The notes under the pieces are model-generated. The model had not been told where the DNA came from. It saw nothing but the letters and a program-made list of their open reading frames with translations, and did not search any database. From Elmis aenea (Eukaryota > Arthropoda > Insecta > Coleoptera > Elmidae), in NCBI GenBank assembly GCA_947652605.1, contig OX393577.1:33421466-33485465 (forward strand): 64,000 nt of DNA. The letters are read 5' to 3'. Below, one piece after another: positions 1 to 12,302 of this stretch. Made by a program: the position numbers and the translations under genes. Each line of letters starts with the position of its first letter. Positions within the stretch are counted from its first letter, which is position 1.

Positions 1-602
1 TGAGTAATTCCCTTTGAGTTTAAAAAATTGAGCATGATTTTCACTTTTGATTTGCTCAAACGGGCTTTTTTAGGTCCAAGTGACTGGAAAGTGTGCCACT
101 CTGACTTCTGACTTTTGGTTGTGGGATCGTACTAAAAACCCAACTTTCATCTCCGGTTATCACTCGCTGCCACACGATCCAAGAGTTCGCGAAAAACCAA
201 CACACCATTGTCCTTTTGTTCATCGGACAAATTTTTGAGAACCAGCTTCACACAAATTGTTCTCATGTGCAGATCTTCAGTAATGATTCGGTGGACGTCC
301 GTTATCGGTAGTCCCACCTCCTCTGAAATTAAACGCACATTCAAACGTCGGTCCCTATCCAGAACAGTCTTCACACGAGCCACATTGTTTTTAGTTCTTG
401 AACTTAAAGGACGCCCTGCACGCTGTTCGTCCTCAACGCTTTCCCTTTCGTCCTTGAACGCCTTGTGCCACCTGAAGATTTGGGTTGAAGACAAAATAGC
501 ATCCCCATAAGCTGTTCTCAACAACTGTAACGTTACGGAACCAAATTTTCCGAGTTTCACGCAGAACTTGATCGCTTAGCGCTGCTCCAGACTGCTCTGC
601 AT
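1..602 (-). pseudogene. mariner transposase, N-terminal part, decayed and cut by window edge
   Basis: Read on the minus strand from an ATG at 602. The predicted product shows the mariner-type helix-turn-helix region: KFCVKLGK, then FRWHKAF, then an ESVEDE..GRP block and the pre-catalytic ICVKLVLKNLSDEQK block. The mariner family cuts and pastes DNA through a DDD catalytic triad. The copy is dead: there is an in-frame TAA at codon 9 (578-576), and the frame ends at 147. A different frame then carries the VITGDESW segment with the first catalytic Asp, so a few bases are missing near 150. The rest of the catalytic domain would lie left of base 1. No inverted terminal repeat could be fixed on the upstream side near 660-760. 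Confidence 0.85.
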
Positions 603-2237
603 TTTTGCCCCTGACAAGACACAAAAACTACTACGCACTTTGAGGACGTTCCAACTGGTAAAAAGGCGCGCACTCAACCGAGTATGGTCTAACCGTATAA
701 CTGGGTTCCCCCTACACCTGCCTCAACCACCACTTTTTTCCTGGTCCTTCTAAGCTGCGTATTAAAATCATTCTCATTACTTTTGGGACACACCACGTAT
801 TACTAACATGGAACATACACTGACGTATCATTTACTATTTACTTAAACTTGTACCACATTAACAAGACCAATTTATGGAAATTTCAAAATTAGTTAAACA
901 ACTTAAATTTGTTTTAATTGTTGTGATTTCTTTGTTTCTTATAATGTAATAATTGCTCAGACATGTGTGTTATGTAAAATAACTTGAAAGATTCCAACTA
1001 CTTTGTAAAGACGATTAAGAGCCATAATACAATGTTAAAGGTAATAAGTAGATACTCTTCTCCCTACACCCCTACAGCATTAGCCAATGCACACGGCCCG
1101 TAGTACTACACAAATTATAATTTTCACTGTTATATGTTCCGTTAAGTCCTTTGTTAATCTCTTCTGTGTGTTGACGTCTAATGGTAGTTTTTAATTATGT
1201 TTATGAACCTCCTAAGATGACACACTTTAGAATAAACAAAGAAATGTTTCCAGCGTAATTAAATGTGGATACGTTTGTGATAAATTATGTTCTCCATGTT
1301 TAAATTAATTGCAATAAAATGTTTCGAAACAACGTTGACTCTTTCAAAAACTATAATGGAGAACAGGACATAAGTCGTAAAATGTTTTATCATTTGTATT
1401 TTTTATTTAAAATTTTGCAACGTTATTATTATTATCTGAACATTATTATCACTTATGGTCTTTTTTGAATTTGGACGGTAAGTTATATAAGGGTTAAATA
1501 AGAAAATAAAGCGATTCGTATAATTTGTGCAACAGGTGTGCGCGTAGCTTACCGTAAATAATTTGGAGAATTTAAAGTTGCAATTTTTATGTCTTTACCA
1601 GAAACTACTGCTAAGGACCTTAGAATAGAAAAATATAAACATGTAACCTTAGCCTATTCTTACATGTTTATATTTTTCTGGTATTTTATTTATGTCTGAC
1701 TGTTAAATTAAAATTTTGTTACAATTAAATTAGCTTTTTTTTTCATTTTATTTTAGAATACAACATTATAAGCGATTTGTAACAGTTCTGTTGAAAATGA
1801 AGAATACGTTTTATGAAATTTAAAAAGATTCTCAACGCCTCTTTTATATACCTATGCAAAGTGTTTTGTGTCAAATTCAACAATTAAGTGATTATTGTTG
1901 TATTTGCAAAAAAAGTGTACAAAACAATAATTTTAAGATGTTAAATTTGCTTTTATTTTATAGTTTTGAGAATCAAACTGACGTACATTTTTGTTAGTTT
2001 GTTTTTGTAATATTTGTTCATTCATTTCATGCAATATTAGGATAACATTATTTCAACGATGAGTGTAGATTAAAGCTTTTATTGATTAATAGATAAGTAA
2101 TTCATTTACATCGAGATGGCAAATAAATATACTTAACAGACTGATTTGCAACGGGTCATCAAGTTGGTTTTGATTTTCTATTGAAAGGGGACGCGACGAT
2201 ATAGGGATGTGATTTCTTAGTACGCACGTATTGACAT
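603..2237. other. AT-rich intergenic DNA
   Basis: I see no credible coding region here. The only structured part is the short perfect hairpin at 1627-1679, listed separately. Bases 603-760 are less AT-rich and may be the outer end of the mariner copy. Confidence 0.5.
1627..1679. repeat. perfect 20-bp inverted repeat, 13-nt loop
   Basis: Arms at 1627-1646 and 1660-1679 (right arm TTACATGTTTATATTTTTCT) are exact reverse complements separated by 13 nt. The stem is AT-rich. It could be a tiny foldback or a chance palindrome; nothing shows transcription. Confidence 0.8.
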
Positions 2238-2695
2238 TTGCCGGATCTTTCAAAAATGTTTAAGAAACTATTTCTTAAAAGACTAAAACCACAACTTGAC
2301 GTACTAAATATCATGTCAGAGCACCAAATTGGTTTCAGGCAACGACACGCCACAATCGAACAGGTGCACAGGGTAGTACAAATCCTAAATAAAACTTTTG
2401 AAAAAAATATGTATGTACTGCTCAGCTGCATTTTTGGATATCGCCCAGGCGTTTAACAAAGTGTGGCATCAAGGCTTACAGCACAAGTTAACAGCAAAAC
2501 TACCAGAAATCTATTGTCGGGTCCTACAGTCATACTTAACAAATAACTAGACACTTCATGGTAAAATACCAAGAGAAAACAACACAACTGCACCCTGTAC
2601 AATCAGAGGTTCCACAGGGCAGTGTACTGGGACCGATTTTATACCTTGTCCAGTACTACAAGAAGCCAAGGCCATAATCACCAAATACCCCAGGC
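2238..2695 (+). pseudogene. jockey-clade LINE reverse transcriptase fragment
   Basis: The translated segment holds LFLKRLKPQLDVLNI and FRQRHATIEQVHRVV, nearly identical to the same RT region of the larger LINE at 48293-52730. A frameshift follows near 2430. The homology then continues in another frame through the VPQGSVLGPI block near 2610. At about 2650 the sequence jumps to a far C-terminal segment (the LQEAKA block), so an internal deletion has removed the catalytic centre and thumb. There is also an in-frame TAG near 2548. It is 5' truncated. The same family therefore inserted at least twice in this window, in opposite orientations. Confidence 0.85.
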
Positions 2696-2892
2696 AGGGG
2701 CGGATTTAGGCATGGTCTTTATGGGCTGCAGCTTGCATATCAAAATAATAAGAAAAATAGGAGTAAAAACATAAACTGTGATTTAACCAAAGAATTACAA
2801 TTTGATGATCAAATAAAAGTATTTGCAGCGAAAAATGCAGAAGAGTTACTCTATAAATGTCTTCAATGTATTGAAAATACTTACATTATACA

Positions 2893-3660
2893 GTTGCGTT
2901 AAAATTCGGGAGGTAATTCCTTATCGAAAATTAAAAGGAGGTATTTTATATGAATTTTTTTTCTTAGGCGTCTCTTTTCGGAGTTACACCCCTCTAAAGG
3001 AGAGCACTAAAATTAGGTTTTTATTTTATTTCTCAAATTTGGATAAATATAGGAAAATTATATTTGGTAGATGTTTTGTACTTATTAAAAGGTTTCCCAT
3101 AATAATATTTTCAATTATCTCCCACCTTCACAGAGGGCTGAAAAGTGCCACCCCTGTTGTTTCTTGTTTTTTTACCAGAACTTTTTGGTGGGTTGAAATT
3201 TTGTAATTTAAAATTTATTTATTTTGAAAGCTTAATTTATTTAGAATTTTTTTTATTCTTTAACTTATCTCGTAAAATCTACCATTCATTTTGGTGGTTA
3301 CTATCGTTTGTTTATGAACATATTGGGTAGAATTGACGGGTGTAATTAATTGTGACGTTTATGCGGCGACAATGCTATAACGCCCGTCAGTTCTGATTAA
3401 AAAAACAAGGGTCGCACTTTTCAGCCTCCTGTGAATGATGATTGAAAATATTACTATGGGAAACCTTTTAATACGTATAAAACATCTACCAAATATCATT
3501 CTCCTACATTTATCCAAATTTGAGAAATAAAATAAAAACCTAATTTTAGTGCTCTCCTTTAGGGGGGTGTAACTCCGAAAAGAGACGTCTAAGGAAAAAA
3601 AAATATAAAAAACCCCCCTTAATTTTCAATAAGGAATCACCTCCCGAATTTTTCGCAAGA
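2893..3660. repeat. large foldback: about 270-bp inverted arms
   Basis: The left arm (about 2893-3173) reads through GGAGGTAATTCCTTAT and CTCTAAAGGAGAGCACTAAA to CTGAAAAGTGCCACC. The right arm (about 3392-3660) is its reverse complement with scattered mismatches, and the loop is about 220 bp. The stretch 3661-3740 is in turn the reverse complement of the start of the repeat at 4060-4125, so two nested inverted structures share this region. Open frames across the left arm (such as 2823-3206) show no family resemblance and look like chance. The class is unassigned: a foldback element or a MITE with very long termini. Confidence 0.75.
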
Positions 3661-4059
3661 AAAAAACAAGAAACTTATAATTTTATCATTTGCCTACACA
3701 TTTTTGACATTTTTTTATAAGAAAGTTGTAATTTTACCATTCTTATGTTTAAATAGAGGTTTTTAAAAATTATGTTTGCATTTATTTATTGAACCAGTGT
3801 TATAAGATAATTACTAAATCCTATTAACTATTTTTTGTATGTTTACAATACGACACTTCGTTCTACAGAAAACGGTACCCCCCATGTTTTTATTAAATGT
3901 AATATTACAAGTCAGTACTAATCTTTTTTTAATCAGCGTCTTTTTCGCGTACCTGATACATTATCAATGGGTTTTTAGGGCTTGGCAAACGATCAAACTC
4001 AATTATATGGAAAATATTGTGGACCTGATGAGAAACCCCCATTCAAACGTAAAATTGTA
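3661..4059. other. outer limb of nested inverted repeat, otherwise unassigned
   Basis: Bases 3661-3740 match the reverse complement of the left end of the dispersed repeat copies at 4060 and 21835. The remaining 300 bases are AT-rich and I recognise nothing in them. Confidence 0.45.
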
Positions 4060-4795
4060 AAATTACAGCTTTTTTATGAAAAAATGTCAAAAATGTAAAA
4101 CGGTAAAATTATAACTTTCTTGTTTTTTTCTTTCAATTGTTTCAAACTACCGTTGTCCACCTTCATAGCCTACTTGAAAATATCACTTTGCCCTAATAAT
4201 TAACAATAAAATCACGATATCTGGGAAAATATCAATTTTAGGTGAAAAACAGCCTTTATGTTTTCGAAAGATAATTAAATTTTGTATAAGTCTGTGTAAA
4301 AAAATATAGGGTGTTTAAGAAAAATGAGTTATCGATGTTTAAAGTTTCACGAGTTTGACCAAGCGTAAAAAACGCCCTGTATAATATTTTTAAAATGTAG
4401 GTGGTGCAAAGTGTTAATTAATCTATTGTTAATCTAATTTCCAAGCGAATTTATTCAGACTTTTTAAAGTTTCCAAATGTTGACAATTTTTGAAAGTACT
4501 GCATTTTCATGAAAATGCAATTTTCACGAAAGCGGTTAACTTTAGACCCTTATAACCTTTTACATTTTTTGAAGTAAATTTAAAGAGGAATCAAAAAATG
4601 CAAAAATATACAGGGTGTTCCGTAAGAAAAAGTATAACTTTGATATGCCACTCTTTTTTGGAGCACCCTGTATGTTTGAAATTATTTTTAAAATGTAGCC
4701 CTTATTAACCTACATAATCTAACCACGACAGAAATTTGAAAATATTTACCGTTTTGCTATAAAACTCCGTGGCGTCCGTCGTGACTCACCCTGTA
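4060..4795. repeat. dispersed repeat, copy 1 (modular CCCTGTATA family)
   Basis: This block of about 735 bp is repeated in the same orientation at 21835-22556. Both copies contain the same series: TTTCATAGCCTACTTGAAAA-like start, CGATATCTxGGAAAATATC, a CGCCCTGTATAATATTT module, GAGCACCCTGTAT, and a final CGTGACTCACCCTGTATA. The repeated ACCCTGTATA/TATACAGGGTG motifs look like termini of several short elements joined together. No protein-coding capacity is evident. Confidence 0.8.
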
Positions 4796-7700
4796 TATTT
4801 TTGAAAAGCTGAAAAAATTCTCTTTTATATAGTCATAGCCAATTAGGGTTTCCATTTAGAAAAATATAAGTTTACTTCATCTCTCTAAAGTCAAGGTCAC
4901 TGAAACAGTTTTATTTTTATTTTTAAATTCATCATAAAAATCTGTATAAAAAACTTTTTTAACGTTTTGTTCTATTTTAATAAATAAAGAAGTTATAGTA
5001 AATTTTCAAAAATGATAAAATTTCATTTTTCGCCAGCAATGCCAAAATGGAAAAAGAAATGGCCCAAGAGACCGATATCAAATTTTCGCTAACTATTACG
5101 GTAACCGAGATACCCCATAAAGTTTGGTCCACTTTGTGTTTCAGAGATTTCTTTGATTTATCTTATCGAAGGATTTTTCGTGCTAAGTTGTAGTCAATTA
5201 TTTTCTCTAATATATTTTTGTCTAAAAATCATACATCGCAAATACTAAAAAGTCGTCATTGTTAAATAGTAAAGATTTTTAACTCGAAAATTAAATAATA
5301 GCAATAAATCATTAACAAAATAAGGATTAAAAGAATCCATAAGCATTTTAGATCGAGTAACTTTAAATTATTACTGAATATGTGATTTGGAATTAATTTA
5401 AAAAAGCGGTTGGAATTTAATCAAAGTTTAACATTTGTTTAGGTTTAGAATGTGATCTGTACAGAAACATATTAAGTATGACAGACACACCACAAATATT
5501 TTGCACATACTTTAAAAAGACCTAATACTGAAAATCTATTTTTTTTATTTAAGATTATTTACTCTAAAATCCAAGTTTACAGACCCCTTTCTGTGCATTT
5601 TTAAAGCCGCGGGTTATAAAAATTATTTTAACATTTAGACTGGCAAAATTTTAAAATGATTTAACAAGCTCTGACAAATAGTTTTAGACGCTTCCTTTTA
5701 AAAATATTGCCTATCATATGTGCATAAAATTATTATTAATCGATTAATAGTTCGCATTTCAACTTGACATATCAATTTGACATCAATTGGCCATTAAATT
5801 TCAAAAATCTTGTTATAATCTTTATTAATGTCAGCAGCAAACATTTTAGGGTCGACGTAGACGCAAAGATGAAAAGTTGTTTAAATCCGGCGATGTTCGT
5901 TGAATATCTACAATATTTGAGCTATTGACCTTAAATATTTTTACTTGTTATTTATATCAAGAAAAAAGTAATGTTATTGTTAAATAACATCAGCTAAATG
6001 AAAAAAAACTACTCAAGGGCAATAACCAATAATCACTACTCTCGTTTAAAATTGTTGCTGATGGTCAAGAATTGATTTAAAGCAGCGGTTTTACTAAGCA
6101 ACATCTTAAGTAATCATATGATATTGTAAAATTAAGGCTATATCTAAGGTTGAAATTTCAATCGTGCTTCAGACTAAACCTTGTTTATTTTTAATTACTA
6201 ATTTGTATAAATCGTAAATATTTACAAAATGCAAAACGAAACAACTCAAGGCATTGACAACTTACTGTAATTTTGCCAGCATCAGGAAGCAGATTTATCG
6301 AAAGTTCCGTGTATCTAGGTTTATAAATATATATATACATGAGCCATATGTAAATAATCAAACAAATATTAAAGTTCACCTGAGCTGATTTTAATTATTA
6401 CCTCATTTTAAGTAGAAGTATTTTTCCGAATAAAAAGAACATTGCAATAGATTTACATTTGATTTACAAACATTAAATATACTTTTTTATCCATTTTCTT
6501 AGACCATTCTTTTTTTTAAACATGTATTGTGTGTAATTATACCTACTCAATAATCTATTGAGGAAAAACAATTTAGCATAATTGTTTGATTATTTGAGTA
6601 ATTCATTTATTAATAAAAATAAGCTGAATTACAACCATTTACATAAGTAATAAATAAGATTACAACTGATCAAGAAACGAAATAAGTGATTTTTAAATTA
6701 GCATGTTTATATTGATTTAAAAAATATTTTGCAATGTATAATAATCCATAACGATGAACCAGTCTGATATTTTACAATGTAAATTCTTTACATTTATTAA
6801 ATATGTATGTTTACATTGAATTAATCATAATAAATAAATATGTGATAACCTAATAGATTTTTACTTATGTAATTACGTAAAGTCCGTATAGTATCTAAGT
6901 TATGTCTTATATTATAAACAGCTGTGTGTCAATATTATTGTCGGTTAAACCATCTAATAACATCGTTTCACTGCATGATCATTAGGTCATATAATACGTG
7001 TTGAAAAATTGTTTCTCATAAACCTTTTTATAAATAAAATGATTATTATTTATTTAAAAAAAAGATTTGTTTATTTGTTTAAAGGGTAAAGTCTGATGAA
7101 ACAAATAATATAATGTTAGTATGCTGAAAATGTGGAATCCCTAAATCAAATTTGAGTCATTACATAAGAAATGTATAACTTCTCAGATCTAGTTTATTTG
7201 GGATTTCCCAGCCATATCACAAGCATTAAAATGCCATTAAAAAGTTGATTCATATAATGGAGGGTAATAAATGCTGTTTTAAAAACGAGTTTGCATTTTT
7301 GATCAAGTTGTTCTTAAGATGGTATAAACCGTATCATGCTTGCTCTTTTGTATAGATGATAGTGTGTTTAGGATTTTTTGTCAATTATTAGCGCATACTT
7401 GACACAACAATTAAACTGAATAATTGAATATTTAAGAAAACCGATAAATTTATTCTTTTTGCATGGAGAAAAATTATAGGTGTATCATTGAAAATTGACT
7501 AAATCTAATTTTTGATGAGCATAATATAAAAAAAAACACTGTAGATGACAAAAATTATACGTACACTTTTAAGACTTTAACTGAATCAGTCATTTACATA
7601 CCTATAACTGATAAAATGAAATTATTCGAAAATTTGAATCGGTTGGACCGACACAGCGCAGCGCTTCAAATATGAGATATTTTTTTTCGTCGCCCAACAA

Positions 7701-8133
7701 AAAATATTTAAAGCCAATGTAATCCTTTAACTCTTCCTTCCATAACTGCAAGCACTAATTTAATTTACTTTAAAAAAATGAAACATGGCTGCATTTAATC
7801 AATATTTTCTAAAACTGAATTATGGCAAATTGAAATATAAATCGCACCTTAACAAATGTTAGGAATCTTAAATCAAAACTAAATACATTCATTGCCAGTT
7901 CACAATTTTGTTACTTAGGAACAAACAGTCTTATGCAGTAAACAAACACTTGCATTATCTAAACAAGGGCAGGATAATAAATGGTTAGCCTCCTCCACGT
8001 GTGTGGCACTGATATGTAAAATATTTATTCACATTTTTAAAGTATTTTAAAATCTTTTAGCTGACAACATTGAAGTAAAAAGTCCCCATCTGTGAAAAAG
8101 TTTCTTTTTCGTAGATGTTTTCTCTTTGTTTAA
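4796..8133. other. AT-rich intergenic DNA, no feature recognised
   Basis: About 3.3 kb of strongly AT-rich sequence with frequent stops in all frames. I see no splice-linked open frames, transposon termini or RNA genes that I can support. Confidence 0.5.
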
Positions 8134-8384
8134 CCCTTTCGCTACGACGCGACGGTCCTATCTGCTACAACGTCTCCGCCGGGAGAGGCGCTCTCTTCGC
8201 TAGAACAAGCCGCTGAACGAAAGGCCATCTCCGCTAAAACATCCCCACTGAACGAAACGACGCGCCGGTGTGCTCACTCTCCCATGGCGGCCGAAATCTA
8301 TTTTTAACTAGGTAATAGTTAAACAGAAAGTACAAAAATCGTTTTTTTGACATGAACTGGATTGCAAACTAAATATCGAAAGGG
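8134..8384. mobile_element. small piggyBac-like MITE
   Basis: The left end reads TTAA then CCCTTTCGCTACGACG; the right end reads ATATCGAAAGGG. This gives a terminal inverted repeat CCCTTTCGMTA of about 11 bp. The left flank is TTAA, the expected piggyBac target duplication, but the right flank is TTGG, so one copy of the target has mutated. The 251-bp interior is unusually GC-rich (8150-8290) for this window. No transposase is encoded. Confidence 0.5.
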
Positions 8385-11300
8385 TTGGTGTCTACGATAA
8401 ATGATAGAGATAGTAGTACCTACAGTCTCAAAATTCCGCCATGTTCTGCGAATCCCACAGTTATATTTTACCGTATTTATTTCTGTCTCAAATACGTTTG
8501 TCGATGTACAGTAGTTTTGAGCACAGAAAAAGGTTTATTTTACGAAAGTAAAGTGATATATTGTAGCGTACAAATACTGTTTTCTAGAAATTGTTTGAAT
8601 TGGATGCGAATGCCGCAATTACTTACCACCATCTGGGGTCAAACATATGCCCTTCTTTGGAATTTTGATAATTCGTGTAAACAATCCATGATCGTTAATA
8701 TATCAGCGACTGATGATTTATAAAACTTTGCTAGATTTGCTTTAAAAACCACTCGTTTTAAATAAACAAAATACTTTGTGATTAATTTATGGTTAGCATA
8801 TCAATATGTTGCAGACCTTAAGAAAATCACCTTCCTTGGTGGGATCAAAGCCTGAAAGCATCGCTGTACAAAATGTATTGAACAGTCAGTAGTCTATTAC
8901 TACGTTTACATGCTGAAATTAATGCGTATTAATACGTGTTTACCATAATACGTATCGAGATGTGTTTATATGTAGTGCAAATGCGCATTTGTACTAACTA
9001 CCTAAGTTAATAGGTTTGTATTGCCAACATTAGCATCAAACTTTATAAACGTCTATGGTGGTTAACGATAATTATTGTAGGTGATTGTAGCACAGAGTTC
9101 GATCTAGGGGGGTGCAAAGCAGGGCAACTGCCCAGAGCGGCAAAAAAAAGGTTGAAAATAAAATGATTTTGAAATATAAAACCGGTAATTCATTGCTAGG
9201 AAATCAATTATCATCCTGTCCTCCTATAATCACCCTCTCGCTTTCTACAGTAACTTAATTTTAAAATTTTTAACAGCAAATCAAACGTAAATATTTGTTG
9301 TCTTTTTCCTTTTGTGTTACCTCTATAAATGCACAATGACACCATCGCATCCAAATAAATAGATCAACAATATTTGAAAATTAACATATATGAAGTTATC
9401 TTTGATACTAGTTTAAGTATTTGAGTACTTTAATTGCCAAATATATCGCAATATAAAAATTTACAGTCACACTTAAATGAGAAATTTTTAAAGAGAAGCA
9501 GCTAAACGGCATTAAATAAAAATAACACTTGTGTATATATTATACGTCAGTGATAATAATTTCTTATTTTATTATATATGCGATAATTATTACAATGAAC
9601 ATTAGTATAAAACGTGCACGCAAGCGAAATGGTTTATTTTGTCTAACCTAATGTTCGTAGACTTTAAAAAACACTTTGTGAATATTACTAGACGGTTTTT
9701 AAGAAAGAAGTGCAACTGTTAGCAAAAAAAACAAAACCAACATTCAATAACATCAAAATTGAATAGCAGTTACCACCTCAAAATTAACAGCTTCTTCATA
9801 ACTGGTTTAAACCAATGCGATTGGTATTAAGTTCTAAAAAAATCTTGTGTGGCACTTAAGTTCGCCAAAAAAATGTAAACGAATACAAACTGTGTGAACC
9901 CAACCAGAGGACAAGACCAACGACCGAACTACCTGGAAATTCCTACTGCACTTTAATGTATTTCTCTTCTAAATTAATTTGCTTTAAACCGGTTACTCTA
10001 ACATCTCTCTTATCTATCTATTTTACATACATAAAGTAGTAATTGCGTCAGTCCAAATTCTGATTAGTTACGTCATCAGTAGTGTGACGTCGCCGATTCC
10101 ACTTTCGTGTTTAGGAGTGTTGGAAAAATATGTCGTGTGCTGGTATAGTCGTCACACGGGAAATTTTGTTAGTGAAATCAATATTAATTATAAATAATAC
10201 GTATAGGCTGTCAATTATTCAACAAAATTTAACAAACGCCTGAACAAATTTTTTCGGCCCGTGGGATACAATAATTGTGATGGTTATTGTTTTTAGAACT
10301 GCGAAAACACTTTCTTAAATTGGCTTGATAAGTTATGATGTTCGACTGAAATCTTATACAGACATTTTTCTTATGTATTTTTGTTGGCAGAATTTTTTTT
10401 AAATAAGTACAACCATATGTATCTGTTATTTAATCCCTGAATCAAATTTAACATGTATCCATTAGGAACAATCGATATAATTATGACAGAATAACAACGA
10501 TTACCTCCTGGTAGAGTGACAAACAGGTATATTAAACCCAAATTTCTTAAGTAAAATTGGTGGACTTTGAATAAATGTAATTAAAATAATATTAGTACTA
10601 CATGAACATGATTATAAACAAAAATCAATTACAGCATTTGCAAGACAATTTTAAACACACGCGCTTTGAAAATATCTTATCTAAAACTATGTTTTTTTTT
10701 AAATTTTGAAGCTTAAACCTAGTAAGACTAAAGGTTTCCAACCATTACGACTCTTAAATAATGTATTTTAATAATTTTGTTTTGAGTTTTATCTTATTTC
10801 TTTAATAATACATGGTTGTATTATCAACTCTTTTGCTGAAACTTGACCTAGTAAAATTATTTACAATAATTCTTAACGTTCTTTTTATGTGTATTCCAAT
10901 TATACGATTCAAATGTATGTAATTACTTTTTAATAAAATCTAATTTGCAATTTTGTCGTTTGTTCTTTGAATCCATTCAACCGGCAAGGCTATTTTAGTT
11001 GTCTTCCGCAAAAAGCGCAAAAATATTCCTTATGCAAAAACAAAACCATAACACTGGAAAATCCTAATAGTTCGGGGTTATAGGCGACATTATACCATAT
11101 TATTTAGTGTTTCTTTTGTTTGTAAACTCTTGGTTATATTTTGTTTTTCTTTGTCAATTTTTAATAAAATGATTGCAAACATCATAATGGGAGTCGGCAA
11201 TGGAACTATAAATAAATAACATTTTACCGAAATTATTATGTAAATAATTATTTGACGTTAAGTAGTACCTAAAATCTATTTAAACAAGTTGGTACTTTCG

Positions 11301-11572
11301 TCAAAAATTTAAAAAATATATAAATTACCAGCAATTGAAACAGTATTTTGAGTACATTTTTCAGAAGTGCCACTATTAGGATCTCGTTAACGGTAAGAGC
11401 TATAAAGTTTAAATTAGACAAATTGTTCCCCTTTCTGAGACCTATTTCAGTGATGCTTCAATGTTTTTAAAAAGTTCAATGGCACGCTACATAATAAACT
11501 AAAATCAAAATGTTTTTTTTTTTTAAATCGTTAATACTTGATGCTACAAAAATATTTTTGTAAACTTGTTAA
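8385..11572. other. AT-rich intergenic DNA
   Basis: No supported gene. A 112-codon open frame at 8385-8723 has no recognisable domain and starts inside the right end of the preceding MITE; I treat it as chance. A short G-rich patch near 9105-9150 (CTAGGGGGGTGCAAAGC) resembles degenerate transposon ends but has no partner that I can find. Confidence 0.45.
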
Positions 11573-12298
11573 CGCGTTAAGCGCCACCAAAAAGTAGGTT
11601 TTTCTGGCCACCAATTTTTTTTTTTAAATTAACGTTTCTAAATTGCCCTTAAGTAATATAAAAAATTTCACAACAAAATAATAACATTTTAACTCGTTTT
11701 TAAACAAAAATTGAATTGTATTCATGTGGATACAGGCAGCCCATGGGGAAGAAAATAGTGTATCTTATCGAATACAAGTATGTATGTATATACTCGTAAA
11801 AACTTGCACGTTACTACCAACTTACTAACTAGTATAATCCGATGGTAGCAGATACACAAATAATTAAATAGTTACAGGATTAATTAACCCCTAACGGTAA
11901 AAGATTTCCAAAAATAAAGTGTTCATATTTACATTGTCTTATGAATAAAAGCTCAACTATATAGTTTTATTTTTATATCATTTATGTGCTTTTATTTTTG
12001 ACAATAATTATAAGTTGTGAATTTGATTTTTGTATGAATAAATTTGGATCATAAAACTTCTTTTTTTTTTAAATATCAATGTGGGTAAAAAAAATCGCTG
12101 GCCACCAAGGTTTTCTGGTCCACAGAGCCATCCTTAAACCTTTTCTGGTAGATATAGCTATAGTTATATGTAATACATGGATGTTTAAGAATATAGGCAG
12201 CCGAATCTAAATGTAGTGTGTTGTATCCAAATGGATACAGGTGGCCCATTGGGCCAAAATGATTTGTATCCATATGGATACAAATGGCGCTTAACGTG
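11573..12298. mobile_element. piggyBac-like non-autonomous element with TTAA target duplication
   Basis: TTAA at 11569-11572 and TTAA at 12299-12302 flank inverted ends CGCGTTAAGCGCCA (left) and TGGCGCTTAACGTG (right), matching at 13 of 14 positions. This is the piggyBac layout: TTAA target, short TIR, precise duplication. The 726-bp interior contains GTGGATACAGGCAGCCCATG and a related GATACAGGTGGCCCATT near the other end, plus a perfect 22-bp palindrome centred on CATATG at 12263-12284. An open frame crossing the right end (12076-12381) is not transposase-like. Confidence 0.85.
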
Positions 12299-12302
12299 TT
12301 AA

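Noticed and set aside
2823..3330. Open frames of 127 and 61 codons
   Set aside because: They lie in a foldback arm, are Phe/Ile/Lys-rich as expected of AT-rich DNA, and match no family.
8385..8723. 112-codon frame as a gene
   Set aside because: No domain, no promoter or splice context, and it begins at the edge of a MITE.
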